The notes: generated from the sequence alone by a model not told the origin. Numbered from the stretch's first letter, positions 8,649 to 17,068 are shown. The stretch: 32,575 nt of DNA from Streptomyces ureilyticus (GCF_011045025.1 NZ_JAAKZX010000104.1:1-32575); one strand, 5' to 3'. Made by a program: numbers and translations.

Positions 8649-9856
8649 TTGTGGTAACGCCCCAGGAAATGCCCGATCCGGGTGATGGCTGTAGTGAGGT
8701 CGTCAGCGCCGGGCAAAGTGAGGAGACGGAAGTGGTCGGGGCGTGGCCAGTTGAAACCGGTTCCGCGTACGACCAACACCTTCTCCTCTCGTAGCAGGTC
8801 AAAGGCGAGCTGGCCGTCGTCCTCCACGGGGTAGACGGTCGGCTCGAGGCGCGGGAAGGCGTAGAGGGCACCCTTCGGTTTGACGCATGACACTCCTGGA
8901 ATCGCGTTAAGCAATTCCCATGCGAGATCGCGCTGTTCGGCAAGGCGTCCGGCGGGCAGCACTAGGTCGTCGATGCTGTGGTCGGCGTCGAGCGCAATGC
9001 GGATGGCGTGCTGCGCTGGAACGTTGGGGCACAGCCGCACAGCGGCGAGCAAGGACAGTCCCGCCAGGTAGTCCTTCGCGTGCTGCTTCGGGCCGGATAT
9101 GGCGAGCCAGCCGGAGCGGAGACCGGCTAATCGGTACGCCTTGGACAGGCCGCTGAAGGTTAGGCAGAGGACATCGGGGGCGATCGCGGCGGCACAGTGG
9201 TGGAGGGCGTCGTCGTAGACGATCCGGTCGTAGATCTCGTCCGCGAACACGATCAGGTGGTGCCGTCGCGCGAGGTCGAGCACGGCCTCGAGCACGTCTC
9301 GGGGATACACGGCACCGGTCGGGTTGTTCGGATTGATCAGGACGACGGCGCGGGTCCGGTCGGTGACTTTTGCGGTCATGTCCGCGAGGTCTGGGTACCA
9401 GTCGGACTCCTCGTCGCACAGGTAGTGCACGGCTTTGCCACTGGCCAGCGTCGTGGCGGCTGTCCACAGGGGGAAGTCCGGTGCGGGGATCAGTACCTCG
9501 TCCCCGTCATCCAGTAGGGCTTGCGTCGCCATACAGATCAGTTCGGAGACACCGTTGCCCAGATAGACATCGTCGGCAGTGACGTCGGGCACGCCTCGGC
9601 GGGCGTAGTAGTCGGCTACGGACAGTCGGGCGGGCACGATGCCTTGAGGGGCGCTGTATCCCTGCGATTCCGGCAGGTGGGCGATGACGTCTTGGAGGAC
9701 GTTGTCGGCGGCGCGGAGACCGAACATCGCCGGGTCACCGGTGTTCAGCCGCATCACGGGGTTCCCTGCGGTCTCCAGGGCATCGGCGTGTTCGAGCATC
9801 GGTCCGCGTATTTCGTAGCCGACGCGGGTCAGCCTGCCCGACTTCTTGAATTCCAT
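8645..9856 (-). CDS. alaA: AlaA-type alanine aminotransferase (class I/II PLP enzyme)
   Basis: 403 residues, full length. It resembles E. coli AlaA along its whole length: IRGPML, YSAPQG, LGNGVSELI, PAPDFPLWTAA, NPNNPTGAVY, FADEIYDRIVYDD, PLP lysine in SGLSKAYRLAG, ANVPAQHAI-like CPNVPAQHAI, and the end TGFNWPRPDHFRLLTLP. AlaA transfers amino groups between glutamate and pyruvate; related enzymes accept other small 2-oxo acids, including glyoxylate. GGGAG lies 8 nt before the ATG. It starts 23 nt after the IclR gene and overlaps the transporter gene. Codon 243 is TTA. An alanine transaminase inside a polyketide island suggests amino-group supply or keto-acid recycling for the pathway, but the actual substrate is unknown. 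Confidence 0.88.
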   Translation of the reverse strand: MEFKKSGRLTRVGYEIRGPMLEHADALETAGNPVMRLNTGDPAMFGLRAADNVLQDVIAHLPESQGYSAPQGIVPARLSVADYYARRGVPDVTADDVYLGNGVSELICMATQALLDDGDEVLIPAPDFPLWTAATTLASGKAVHYLCDEESDWYPDLADMTAKVTDRTRAVVLINPNNPTGAVYPRDVLEAVLDLARRHHLIVFADEIYDRIVYDDALHHCAAAIAPDVLCLTFSGLSKAYRLAGLRSGWLAISGPKQHAKDYLAGLSLLAAVRLCPNVPAQHAIRIALDADHSIDDLVLPAGRLAEQRDLAWELLNAIPGVSCVKPKGALYAFPRLEPTVYPVEDDGQLAFDLLREEKVLVVRGTGFNWPRPDHFRLLTLPGADDLTTAITRIGHFLGRYHK

Positions 9857-9879
9857 AAGAATGCTCCCGGAAGCGATCG

Positions 9880-10665
9880 TCAGGTGGAGGGCGTTGTAGC
9901 CGAGCGGCTGATGTGAGCGGCGGCCTGGCGCAGGACGGAGATTAGGTCCGGCTCACCGTCCCGGGCGTTCGGCAGCGGAATCCCGGTGCTGGGACCGTAG
10001 ATGGCCAGGGCCGTCGGGCTCGGAGTTCCGGGGATGGGAACGGCGAGGCCGCGTATCCCGATCTCCGACTCCTGGTCGTCGACCGCGTAACCGGTCTTGC
10101 GTACCGCAACCAGATGCTTGAGGAGGGCCGCGGGACCGGTTCGGGTGAACGGTGTCCGCTTCGGTAGTGGTCCCCGTTCGAGGATCTGCTGCACCCGTTG
10201 CGTAGGCAATTGCGCCAGAAGGACCTTCCCGGCCGCGGCACAGTGCGGATCGATCTCATGGCCGGCCCCGGCGGAAGTGCGCACGGGGCGGTCGGGAAGG
10301 ACTTCATGAGTCTGGGTTACTGTGTCTCCGGCCAGCAGTGCCAGGCTCGCTGTCGCCCCGGTGGTCCGCGCAACGTGCTGCAGGTGGGGGCGGCTGTGTA
10401 TGCCAATCCTCTGCGTGGCGGCCTCGCCGAGGCGGATCAGCCGGGGAGCAAGGGCGTATCGGCGGTCAGTGTCCTGGCGCACGTACCCGCGCTCTACCAG
10501 GGAGTGGAGCAGCCGGTGGGTGGTGGGCAGTGAGAGCCCGGCGGACGTGGCCAGACCGCTGATCGTGCTGGTTCCGCCTGCAGCGGCCAGGAGGTCCAGC
10601 AGGTGCAGGGCCCGGTCAACAGCCTGAACTGGGGCATGCCGTAATCGCGACGTTGTGTGATCCAT
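9880..10665 (-). CDS. IclR-family transcriptional regulator
   Basis: 261 residues. The N-terminal winged helix-turn-helix (VQAVDRALHLLDLLAAAG, then ISGLATSAGLSLPTTHRLLHSLVERGYVRQD) is followed by the IclR effector domain with PHCAAAGKVLLAQLP and GYAVDDQESEIGIRGLAVPI. IclR proteins bind small organic acids or aromatic metabolites through this domain. Codon 8 is TTA, so its synthesis should depend on the bldA tRNA. It lies in operon B between the TauE-like permease (18-bp gap) and the aminotransferase (23-bp gap), so it probably controls that operon and perhaps the rest of the cluster. It is the only recognisable regulator in the island. Confidence 0.9.
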   Translation of the reverse strand: MDHTTSRLRHAPVQAVDRALHLLDLLAAAGGTSTISGLATSAGLSLPTTHRLLHSLVERGYVRQDTDRRYALAPRLIRLGEAATQRIGIHSRPHLQHVARTTGATASLALLAGDTVTQTHEVLPDRPVRTSAGAGHEIDPHCAAAGKVLLAQLPTQRVQQILERGPLPKRTPFTRTGPAALLKHLVAVRKTGYAVDDQESEIGIRGLAVPIPGTPSPTALAIYGPSTGIPLPNARDGEPDLISVLRQAAAHISRSATTPST

Positions 10666-10683
10666 AGCCAGGGTCTCGTGCTG

Positions 10684-11481
10684 TCAGATGAGGAACTTGA
10701 CGCTGACGCTGACGATCAAAGCGCCCACCACGGCGAGGAAGATACGGCGAACAAAGGCGGCGCCTCGCCGTACGGCCAGGGTGGCTCCCAGGACACCGCC
10801 GACGATGTTGCAGACCGCCATGACGAGGCCGAGTCCCCACAGGACCTTGCCCGCGGGGATGAAGAAGACGAGCGCACCGATGTTGGTGGCCACGTTGACG
10901 ACCTTCGAGGTGGCGGACGCGCTGAGGAAGGAATAGCCGACGAGCCCTACCAGCAGGAAGACCAGGAAGGATCCGGTTCCTGGCGGGCCCAGGCCGTCCC
11001 AGAAGCCGATCGCCGCACCACCCAATGCCATGACCGTCATTTGCGTACGGCGGTCGAATCGGGGCGCCTCGATGACCCCGAGGTCGGGCTTGCGCAGCGT
11101 GTAGACGACAACGAGCGCGAGGGCAATGAGCACGACGACGTTGAGTGCGCTGGCCGGCAGCGCCGATGCGCACGCTGCGCCTGCCACCGCTGCTGGGAAG
11201 GTGGCCGCCGACATGCGCACGATCGCGCCCCAGTCCATCGACGTCTTGCGTGAATAGGTGTAGGCCGCCGCCGATGTGCCGACGGCTCCGACGATCTTGC
11301 TGGTGGCCAGGGAGTAGATGATGCTGCCGCCCGGCATGATCACGATCATGGCCGGTAGCTGGATCAGACCTCCTCCACCGACGATCGCGTCGACGGCTCC
11401 TGCCAGCAGCGCTGCCGCGCACAAGAAGAGCAGGGCAGTCAGCGATATTCCGCCGAAGTCAGCCCAGTCCAGTGATGTCAT
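10684..11481 (-). CDS. TauE/SafE-family membrane permease
   Basis: 265 residues with about eight hydrophobic helices in two similar halves. Typical signatures are AGAVDAIVGGGGLIQLPAM in the first half and FWDGLGPPGTGSFLVF in the second half. The family includes sulfite and sulfonate exporters (TauE, SafE) as well as carriers of other small organic anions. It is the first gene of operon B, just downstream of a strong hairpin that ends operon A. It could export a pathway acid or a by-product; the substrate is not evident. Confidence 0.85.
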   Translation of the reverse strand: MTSLDWADFGGISLTALLFLCAAALLAGAVDAIVGGGGLIQLPAMIVIMPGGSIIYSLATSKIVGAVGTSAAAYTYSRKTSMDWGAIVRMSAATFPAAVAGAACASALPASALNVVVLIALALVVVYTLRKPDLGVIEAPRFDRRTQMTVMALGGAAIGFWDGLGPPGTGSFLVFLLVGLVGYSFLSASATSKVVNVATNIGALVFFIPAGKVLWGLGLVMAVCNIVGGVLGATLAVRRGAAFVRRIFLAVVGALIVSVSVKFLI

Positions 11482-11545
11482 CGAGTCCCGTTCTGCTTGC
11501 CCCGCCTCGGTGCGGGTGTGATCAGTTCATCAGCACATGGGGTTC

Positions 11546-11586
11546 GAGGGTCCAGGAGGCCGGTGGTGCCGACCTCCTGGACCCTC
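11546..11586 (-). terminator. Hairpin terminator between operons A and B
   Basis: A perfect 14-bp stem, GAGGGTCCAGGAGG (11546-11559) with its complement at 11573-11586, and a 13-nt loop. It lies 18 nt past the threonine aldolase stop on the minus strand and before the TauE-like gene, separating two transcription units. Confidence 0.8.
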
Positions 11587-11604
11587 AGGTTTCCCGGCTC
11601 CGAA

Positions 11605-12675
11605 TTACGCGGCAGCGGAACCCTTGACCTGGTCGGCGAGCGCCAGCAGCCGCTCGGCGACCGTACGGATCGCCGTCTCGTCGAGACCGAGTCGGGTGAC
11701 CGCGCGGAAGCTCGTTGCCGTCCACTCGGCCAGCAGGACTCCCTTATCGGCTGCCGCCCGTACGAACGCTGCCGCCGACAGTCCGGTGCTCGAGACGTCC
11801 ACCACGAGGATGTTCGTCTGCACGGTGTCAGGCTCGACTCCGAACGCTGGGTGATCAGACAGCAGCTTGCACAGCAACCGTGCGTGGTGGTGGTCCTCGG
11901 TCATGCGCTCGACGTTGTGCTGGAGCGCATACAGGGCGGCGGCTGCCACCACCCCTGATTGGTGCATCCCTCCGCCGTACGACATGCGGTGGGCGGCCGC
12001 CTTCTCGATGAGGTCGGCGGGGCCAACCAGGATGCTGCCGAACGGTGCCGCGAGCCCCTTCGCGAAGCACATCGAGACGGTGTCTGCGGTGTCGGCGAAC
12101 TCGGCGAGCGACGACCCCGAGGCAACACTCGCGTTCGCCAACCGTGCACCGTCAATGTGCGTGGCGAGCCCCGCGGTAAGCGTGTCATGGCGCAGGGCGC
12201 GCAAGCTGTCGAGGGAGACCACGCGCCCGCTGTGGAAGTTGACGGTGTTCTCCAGGCAGACCAGCGCCGGAGCGGAACACTGCGGTGCCCGCTTCTTGCG
12301 CTGCAGGGCGAACCGCAGCAGTTCCGGGGTGAGAACGCCGTCGGGGCTGTCGACGGTGTTCAGAGCCACTCCGGCGAGGCCGGCGCTGGCAGCGCTCTCG
12401 TAGAAGTTGATGTGGTACTTGGTGTCAGTGATGATCTCGTCTCCGGGGGCCGTGTGGACGCGGAGGGCGAGTTGGTTGCTGAGCGTGCCGCTTGTGGTGA
12501 AGAGAGCCGCCTCCTTCCCGAACAGCTCGGCGCAGTGCTGCTCCAGCCGCCCGGTGGTGGGGTCGCCGCCGTAGAGGTCGTCGCCGACTTCAGCCTCGGC
12601 CATGGCCTTGCGCATCTCGGGGGTCAGCAGACTCAGGGTGTCGCTGCGCATGTCGATCTGGGTGGGCGCGGGCAT
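11605..12675 (-). CDS. Low-specificity threonine aldolase family PLP enzyme
   Basis: 356 residues. The start at 12675 (MPAPTQIDMRSDT) is set by a GGAGG a few bases upstream; the longer upstream frame is not protein-like. The fold-type I signatures are RSDTLSLLTPEMRKAM, GDDLYGGDPTTGRLE, TTSGTLSNQLA, His88 (KYHINFYES), LENTVN, IDGARLANA (Asp175, Arg178) and the PLP lysine K206 in FAKGLAAPFGS. The family catalyses reversible cleavage of threonine-like beta-hydroxy amino acids into glycine and an aldehyde. The usual LENTHN reads LENTVN here, a change close to the active site. It follows the SHMT-like gene by 43 bp in operon A. In this setting it may make or break a beta-hydroxy-alpha-amino acid of the product rather than serve primary metabolism (inference). 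Confidence 0.87.
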   Translation of the reverse strand: MPAPTQIDMRSDTLSLLTPEMRKAMAEAEVGDDLYGGDPTTGRLEQHCAELFGKEAALFTTSGTLSNQLALRVHTAPGDEIITDTKYHINFYESAASAGLAGVALNTVDSPDGVLTPELLRFALQRKKRAPQCSAPALVCLENTVNFHSGRVVSLDSLRALRHDTLTAGLATHIDGARLANASVASGSSLAEFADTADTVSMCFAKGLAAPFGSILVGPADLIEKAAAHRMSYGGGMHQSGVVAAAALYALQHNVERMTEDHHHARLLCKLLSDHPAFGVEPDTVQTNILVVDVSSTGLSAAAFVRAAADKGVLLAEWTATSFRAVTRLGLDETAIRTVAERLLALADQVKGSAAA

Positions 12676-12718
12676 GGTGCCTCCATGGTGTGCCGATGGG
12701 TGGGGGAGTCGCTCAGGC

Positions 12719-14143
12719 TCAGATGCTGCTGGAGGGTGCGATGTGGTAGCCGTCCACCGGAAACCGGTGGCACAGGTCTGCGACGGCGTCCTGGGCGGCC
12801 CTCCGCACGCCCGCGTCGAGCCGGTACTCCCTGTCACCCACAGCGGTGACATTGGTCAGCACTGAGTCGACGAGTTCCGCACAGATCTCCATCTCGGGTG
12901 TGCCCATGCCCCGTTGGGACAGGATGTTGGTGCCCAGGCGCAGCCCGCTGGCGATGAGGGGGGACTTGGTGTCACCTGGGATCCGGTTCTTGTTCGCTAG
13001 GATTCCGCAGGACTCCAGCGCCTCTTCGGCGACCAGCCCGGTTAGACCGCTACGCGAGACGTCCAGCAGGACCATGTGGTTGTCGGTGCCGCCCGTGAGC
13101 ACGTGATGACCGAGACGGGCGAGGCTCGTCGACAGGGCACGGGCGTTGGACGCGATGCGGGCGCCGAGTTCCTTGAACGCCGGCTGCGTCACCAAGTCGA
13201 GGGCCCGCGCCTTGGCCGCGATGGCTGAGGGGCTGGGCGTTCCCTGGGATCGCGGGAAAACGCCCCGCTGCATCAGCGTCGCCAGAGCGGTCTTGCCATC
13301 GGGGCCAAGCGTGTCCCAGTCGCGGCCAATCAGGATCAGCCCGCCGCGCGGTCCGCCGAGCTGCTTGTAGGTACTGGTCGTCGTGATGTGCGCGAGGTCG
13401 ATTGGGCTTGGGTGCTGCCCGGCCGCCACGAGGCCGGCGATGTGGGAGATGTCCGCCAGGAGGTAGGCGCCGACCTCGTCGGCCACTGCTCGAAACCGTG
13501 CGTAGTCGATGGTCCGGGGATACGCACTCGCTCCCGCGATGATCAGCTTGGGGCGATGCCGACGGGCAAGGTCGGCGACCTGGTCGTAGTCGATGATCCC
13601 CTGAGCATCCAGTCCGTATCGCAGGGCCTGGAAGTAACGGCCGGTCACCGACGCGGAGGAACCGTGCGTGAGATGGCCGCCGGCATCCAGGTCGAGGCCC
13701 AGGATCGTGTCACCAGGGCGGAGCAGGCTGAACAGCACGCTCATGTTGGCGGAGGAACACGAATGCGGCTGCACGTTCGCGTACATCGCTCCGAAGGCTG
13801 CCTTCGCCCTCTCCACAGCCAGTTCCTCTACGCCGTCAAAGGCAGCGGTACCGGGGTGATAGCGGGACTTCACGTACCCCTCTACGGTTACGTTGCCCAA
13901 CACGGATCCCGCTGCCGACAGGACGGACGGATCGGCCAGGCTCGCGTAGGCGACCATGGCCAGCGTGTCCCGCTGGTAGGCGACCTCCTGGTCCAGCAAC
14001 TCCGTCAACGCAGGGTCGTGTAAGCGTAGTTGCCGGTTGCCTTCGGTCAGAACAGCCGCGTGCTCTCCCATCCTGGTGATGTCCGGAGAGAGTTGCTTTG
14101 TGGTGCTGTTGATGTTGCCCACTCCTCGATCCATCGCGGTCAT
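12719..14143 (-). CDS. Divergent serine hydroxymethyltransferase-fold PLP enzyme
   Basis: 474 residues with clear SHMT colinearity: VEGYVKSRY, FGAMYANVQPHSCSSAN, LDLDAGGHLTHGS, DISHIAGLVAAG, TTTSTYKQLGGPRGG with PLP lysine K260, and SGLRLGT near the end. Against E. coli GlyA, recalled from memory, several pocket residues differ: Tyr55 becomes Thr86, Tyr65 becomes His96, the GGCEYVD block becomes PGTAAFDG, and the His before the lysine (His228) becomes Tyr259. Glu88 (GlyA Glu57) and the PLP contacts are kept. This suggests a glycine or threonine aldol or transaldol enzyme with a non-folate acceptor, as in known SHMT-fold L-threonine transaldolases, but this is inference. The ATG overlaps the upstream stop (ATGA). 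Codon 41 is TTA. Confidence 0.83.
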   Translation of the reverse strand: MTAMDRGVGNINSTTKQLSPDITRMGEHAAVLTEGNRQLRLHDPALTELLDQEVAYQRDTLAMVAYASLADPSVLSAAGSVLGNVTVEGYVKSRYHPGTAAFDGVEELAVERAKAAFGAMYANVQPHSCSSANMSVLFSLLRPGDTILGLDLDAGGHLTHGSSASVTGRYFQALRYGLDAQGIIDYDQVADLARRHRPKLIIAGASAYPRTIDYARFRAVADEVGAYLLADISHIAGLVAAGQHPSPIDLAHITTTSTYKQLGGPRGGLILIGRDWDTLGPDGKTALATLMQRGVFPRSQGTPSPSAIAAKARALDLVTQPAFKELGARIASNARALSTSLARLGHHVLTGGTDNHMVLLDVSRSGLTGLVAEEALESCGILANKNRIPGDTKSPLIASGLRLGTNILSQRGMGTPEMEICAELVDSVLTNVTAVGDREYRLDAGVRRAAQDAVADLCHRFPVDGYHIAPSSSI

Positions 14144-15969
14144 GACACGTGCGTGGCTGCGTTGCGACCGAGCAGACGCAGGAACTCCAGGGTCCGCTCG
14201 GGGTGGTACCAGGTGTGCATGGCGTGGCCCCGCCCACGCAGTTCGGCCAGCACAGCCGATGCAACGCTCGGGGCCTGGGCGAAGCCTCCGCTGTTGTGAC
14301 CGCCGGTGACGATGCACCGGCCGCCCCGCTCCGCTGCCAGGGCATGGAAGATCCCCAGGCACGACGGCGTCCACGGGCGCACGCAGAAGCGAGGAGGGGT
14401 TGGGGCGTCCGGTGAAACACCGGCCTCGGCGTACGCATCCGGCAGCAACTGCCCTGCGGTTTCGTGCAGAGCACGCGACAGTAGGAGTAACTGCCCAGTG
14501 CTCGGGGGCTCCTGGCTGGTGCCCAGATGGCCGTAGCCCGCTCCGAGACGGATCACCGGCCGCCCTGCCGCATCGATTCCGGGGACGACGTTCACGCCCT
14601 CAACCGCGCCTGGCGAGGCGAAGCCGCGGCGTGTCACTTTCAGCGGCCAGTCCAGCCTTGGTGAGACGTTCGGCAGTGTCAGCCACACGCCGGCTACCCG
14701 GGCGATCCTGCTGGCGAGCCCGAGGCTCCGCAGAAGGTGCGGCTCAGCCGACGCGCCGGGGGAGAAGACGTAGTGACGCGCCCTGACCAGGTCTCCGGAA
14801 ACCTCGAGCCCGGTTACTTCACCGTCCGCGTTCTTGCGGACGGCGGTGACCCGATGGTTCCAGCGGAACGTCCCGCCGCGCCGCTCGATGCGCTCGATGA
14901 GCCCGGCGGCAAGCCGCTGGACCTGCACTGAGAATCCGACTACCTCCACGACATGGCGCACATGACCGCGTGCGTATGCCGAGCCCAGCGCCGGCAGTTC
15001 GTCACGTAATTCCGACGCCGTGAGCGCCCTTTTGAACGAACCGATGCTTTTCTCGTCCTCGATTCCCTGCCTGAACTGCTCATCGGTGCCATAGGCGCGG
15101 TAAAGACGCTTACGCAAACCCGATTCGGAGAATAGTAGCGGATCTCGGTGCATCATCTCTGTCCACTGCGGCAGGCTCTGTTGGTTGAAGGCGATGATTT
15201 CCGTGTCATGCTTCCTTCTGAGCCAGGAAGGAATTCCTTCAAATTCCGCGCGCCAGGATCGGTCTTCGGTGTTCAGATCCTCGAGTGAACGAGAAAGCCA
15301 GCCGCCGTCGGAAACGCTGCGGCGATAAGACAGATTCTCACTCTCAGTCAGGCCGCGGTAGTGGTGGTTGCGCGTCTCGTTCAGCGAGAATATTCGGGCG
15401 TCATCCCCGCCGTACGTAGTTCCGTAAGACTGCCACGGAGCGCCACTGACCGGGTGGGGCCCGGCATCAATCAACTCGACTTCCCAGCCGCCGTCGAGCA
15501 GCGCTGCCGCGGTGACGAGGTTCACGATTCCCGCTCCGACGAGTACCACGCGACCCTCGGCGCCCAGGGCAGCAGGCTGTGGTGGCGGCTCTGGTGCGGG
15601 AAGGCGCCGCTTGGTTGCGGCAGCCCATGTCTCCTCAAGGGCCGACAGCAGTTCCACCGCGGCCTCGGATGTGACGTGCTGGGAGGTGAGTGCCACTTCA
15701 ACACCGTGCATCTTTGTCGGCTGGACCCGGTCCGGGTCCTCCTTTGCCGCCAGGACGAGTAATCGGCGGTCGTCAGGTGCGGACTTTCGCCATGCGGTGA
15801 GAACGGGGGCTGGTGGAACTGTGTTCACGAGCAGGAACTGCGGTTGCAGCTCAATGAGCCCAGCCGCGAGCGCTTCACTGCCGGCGCTCTCCAGGCGAGG
15901 GCGATAGCGAATGTCGCCATGGGTGGACTTAAACGACTCGTCATCGACCAACGGGCATGCGATTAGCAT
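14140..15969 (-). CDS. FAD-dependent amine/amino-acid oxidase-like protein with extra N-terminal domain
   Basis: 609 residues. Residues 1 to about 125 form an extra alpha/beta domain (MLIACPLVDDES, then FLLVNTVPPAP, RRLLVLAAKED, GVEVALTSQHVTSEAAVELL) that resembles the N-terminal part of D-2-hydroxyacid dehydrogenases; I am not sure of this. After a Pro-rich linker comes a DAO-type FAD domain: Rossmann motif VVLVGAGIVNLVTAAALLDG, acidic residue in ELIDAG, ARIFSLNETRNHHYRGL, and the C-terminal TGGHNSGGFAQAPSVA. DAO-family enzymes oxidise amines, glycine derivatives or D-amino acids to imines or aldehydes. Codons 70, 321 and 494 are TTA. It leads operon A and overlaps the SHMT-like gene. I chose the ATG at 15969; a TTG at 15981 would add four residues. 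Confidence 0.8.
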   Translation of the reverse strand: MLIACPLVDDESFKSTHGDIRYRPRLESAGSEALAAGLIELQPQFLLVNTVPPAPVLTAWRKSAPDDRRLLVLAAKEDPDRVQPTKMHGVEVALTSQHVTSEAAVELLSALEETWAAATKRRLPAPEPPPQPAALGAEGRVVLVGAGIVNLVTAAALLDGGWEVELIDAGPHPVSGAPWQSYGTTYGGDDARIFSLNETRNHHYRGLTESENLSYRRSVSDGGWLSRSLEDLNTEDRSWRAEFEGIPSWLRRKHDTEIIAFNQQSLPQWTEMMHRDPLLFSESGLRKRLYRAYGTDEQFRQGIEDEKSIGSFKRALTASELRDELPALGSAYARGHVRHVVEVVGFSVQVQRLAAGLIERIERRGGTFRWNHRVTAVRKNADGEVTGLEVSGDLVRARHYVFSPGASAEPHLLRSLGLASRIARVAGVWLTLPNVSPRLDWPLKVTRRGFASPGAVEGVNVVPGIDAAGRPVIRLGAGYGHLGTSQEPPSTGQLLLLSRALHETAGQLLPDAYAEAGVSPDAPTPPRFCVRPWTPSCLGIFHALAAERGGRCIVTGGHNSGGFAQAPSVASAVLAELRGRGHAMHTWYHPERTLEFLRLLGRNAATHVS

Positions 15970-16177
15970 TTTGGTGCCCAATTCCCTGTCCCTTCATGCA
16001 CCGGTCTTGGGTGCACTTCACGTCCGGCGGGAAGCCGGGTTCGCGGGTAAGCGATTTCTCAAGCGGTGTTGAAACGCTAACAGCCGCCTCTTCGAGCGGT
16101 CCAGTGGGAGTTTATCGCCCGGGTGATCTAGTGAAGATTTCTCGCCTCGGCTGAGCGTGGCCTGAACATGTGTGTAC

Positions 16178-16192
16178 TTGACAACCAGTCAA
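16178..16192. promoter_or_regulatory. Perfect inverted repeat, possible operator
   Basis: TTGAC-aacca-GTCAA, 15 bp with 5-bp arms, in the promoter region upstream of the FAD oxidase operon (about 210 bp before its start). It is a candidate regulator site. The left half also reads as a TTGACA -35-like box on the plus strand, but no -10 is suitably spaced. Confidence 0.35.
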
Positions 16193-16347
16193 CCAAGGGT
16201 GAAGAGATGGCTACCTGCGACGATGTGGATGCATGAGTCCATGTAACCTGCCGGTAACGAGCTGCGGGTCGACGGTTTCCGGTCGCAAATTGTTCGGCGA
16301 GGCGCAATCTGGCTGGCGCGAAGCCGCCCCCTTAAGCGCCATTTTTC

Positions 16348-16638
16348 TCATATTTTGAGATGGCTATCGAGGGTGCTTTTCGGGGCGATTCGGGTTTCCA
16401 CTCGCAGAACGCGTGCTCCACTCACCGCCCGTTTCCTGGTTTCCTGACAGCCTTCGACGATGTGCGCGAGCGACTCGTCGGCCGAGCCCTGCTGGTATGG
16501 GCCCAGCTGTAGAGGCGCCCCCTTGCTGTTGCAGCGAAGGGCCTCGCCGTGAGAGCCGTATACCGCCACCGAGCCCACAGGGTCCGGCAAGCGGTTCTGG
16601 GAGGAGATCGCCCTGGCTGTCGGTCCGGACCAGGGCAT
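16348..16638 (-). pseudogene. Possible remnant of an unidentified small gene
   Basis: A 96-codon frame with fairly high third-position GC (DPVGSVAVYGSHGEALRCNS, then APLQLGPYQQGSADES, then ending RIAPKSTLDSHLKI). No ribosome binding site or family is recognised. Protein-like text continues upstream only in other frames, so if this was a gene it is likely broken. It could also be chance coding in GC-rich DNA. Confidence 0.2.
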
Positions 16639-16903
16639 CGCCGTTTCCCTTCCCCTGTTGAGGGGTTGATGCTGACAACCAGCCGCACCCCTGCTGTGGC
16701 CGGGATGCTGCCGGATCGGCGCGCGGGATGGAGCTGCACTTCAACGTGTACGAGGCGTTCGGCGACCGGAGCGCGGGGGGACGACTCCGGCTGCCGTGTC
16801 GAAGCCATCAATTCGTGCACCGGAACTGTCTCCCCGGTGCTGCCGTTCCGCTCCCGCGGGCGATCATGGCCGATAAAACGGTGGTCCTCCTCTGAACTTG
16901 ATG

Positions 16904-16939
16904 TTTAATCCCGGCGAGACGCGATCTCACCGGGTTAAA
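16904..16939. promoter_or_regulatory. Long imperfect palindrome upstream of the PPTase/PKS operon
   Basis: The left arm TTTAATCCCGGCGAGA (16904-16919) and right arm TCTCACCGGGTTAAA (16925-16939) pair with one bulged T and one C/A mismatch around a 5-nt centre. It lies 130-165 bp before the phosphopantetheinyl transferase start, has no following T-run, and is more likely an operator or leader structure than a terminator. Confidence 0.45.
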
Positions 16940-17068
16940 ACGAGTTGAACGTCAGGCTCAGGGTGACGCCATTCGGGAAGAGGGGGCAGGGGCTTGTGGG
17001 CGAGCGCTCAGGAGGCGTGTGTCGGACGCGAGTTCACCGGGACGGAGCCTGGGCGGCTCACGCTGCCG

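Larger units (their letters stand above)
15970..17068. other. Divergent intergenic region with possible decayed coding sequence
   Basis: About 1.1 kb between operons A and C. It must hold the divergent promoters. It contains two inverted repeats (16178-16192 and 16904-16939). Around 16348-16820 the minus strand has stretches that look protein-like in different frames: ERLVHVEVQLHPARRSGSIP near 16690-16760, GDALVRTDSQGDLLPEPL near 16595-16645, and DPVGSVAVYGSHGEALRCNS near 16520-16580 continuing to a stop at 16348. This could be a small gene broken by frameshifts, but I recognise no family. I see nothing else in the region. Confidence 0.35.
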
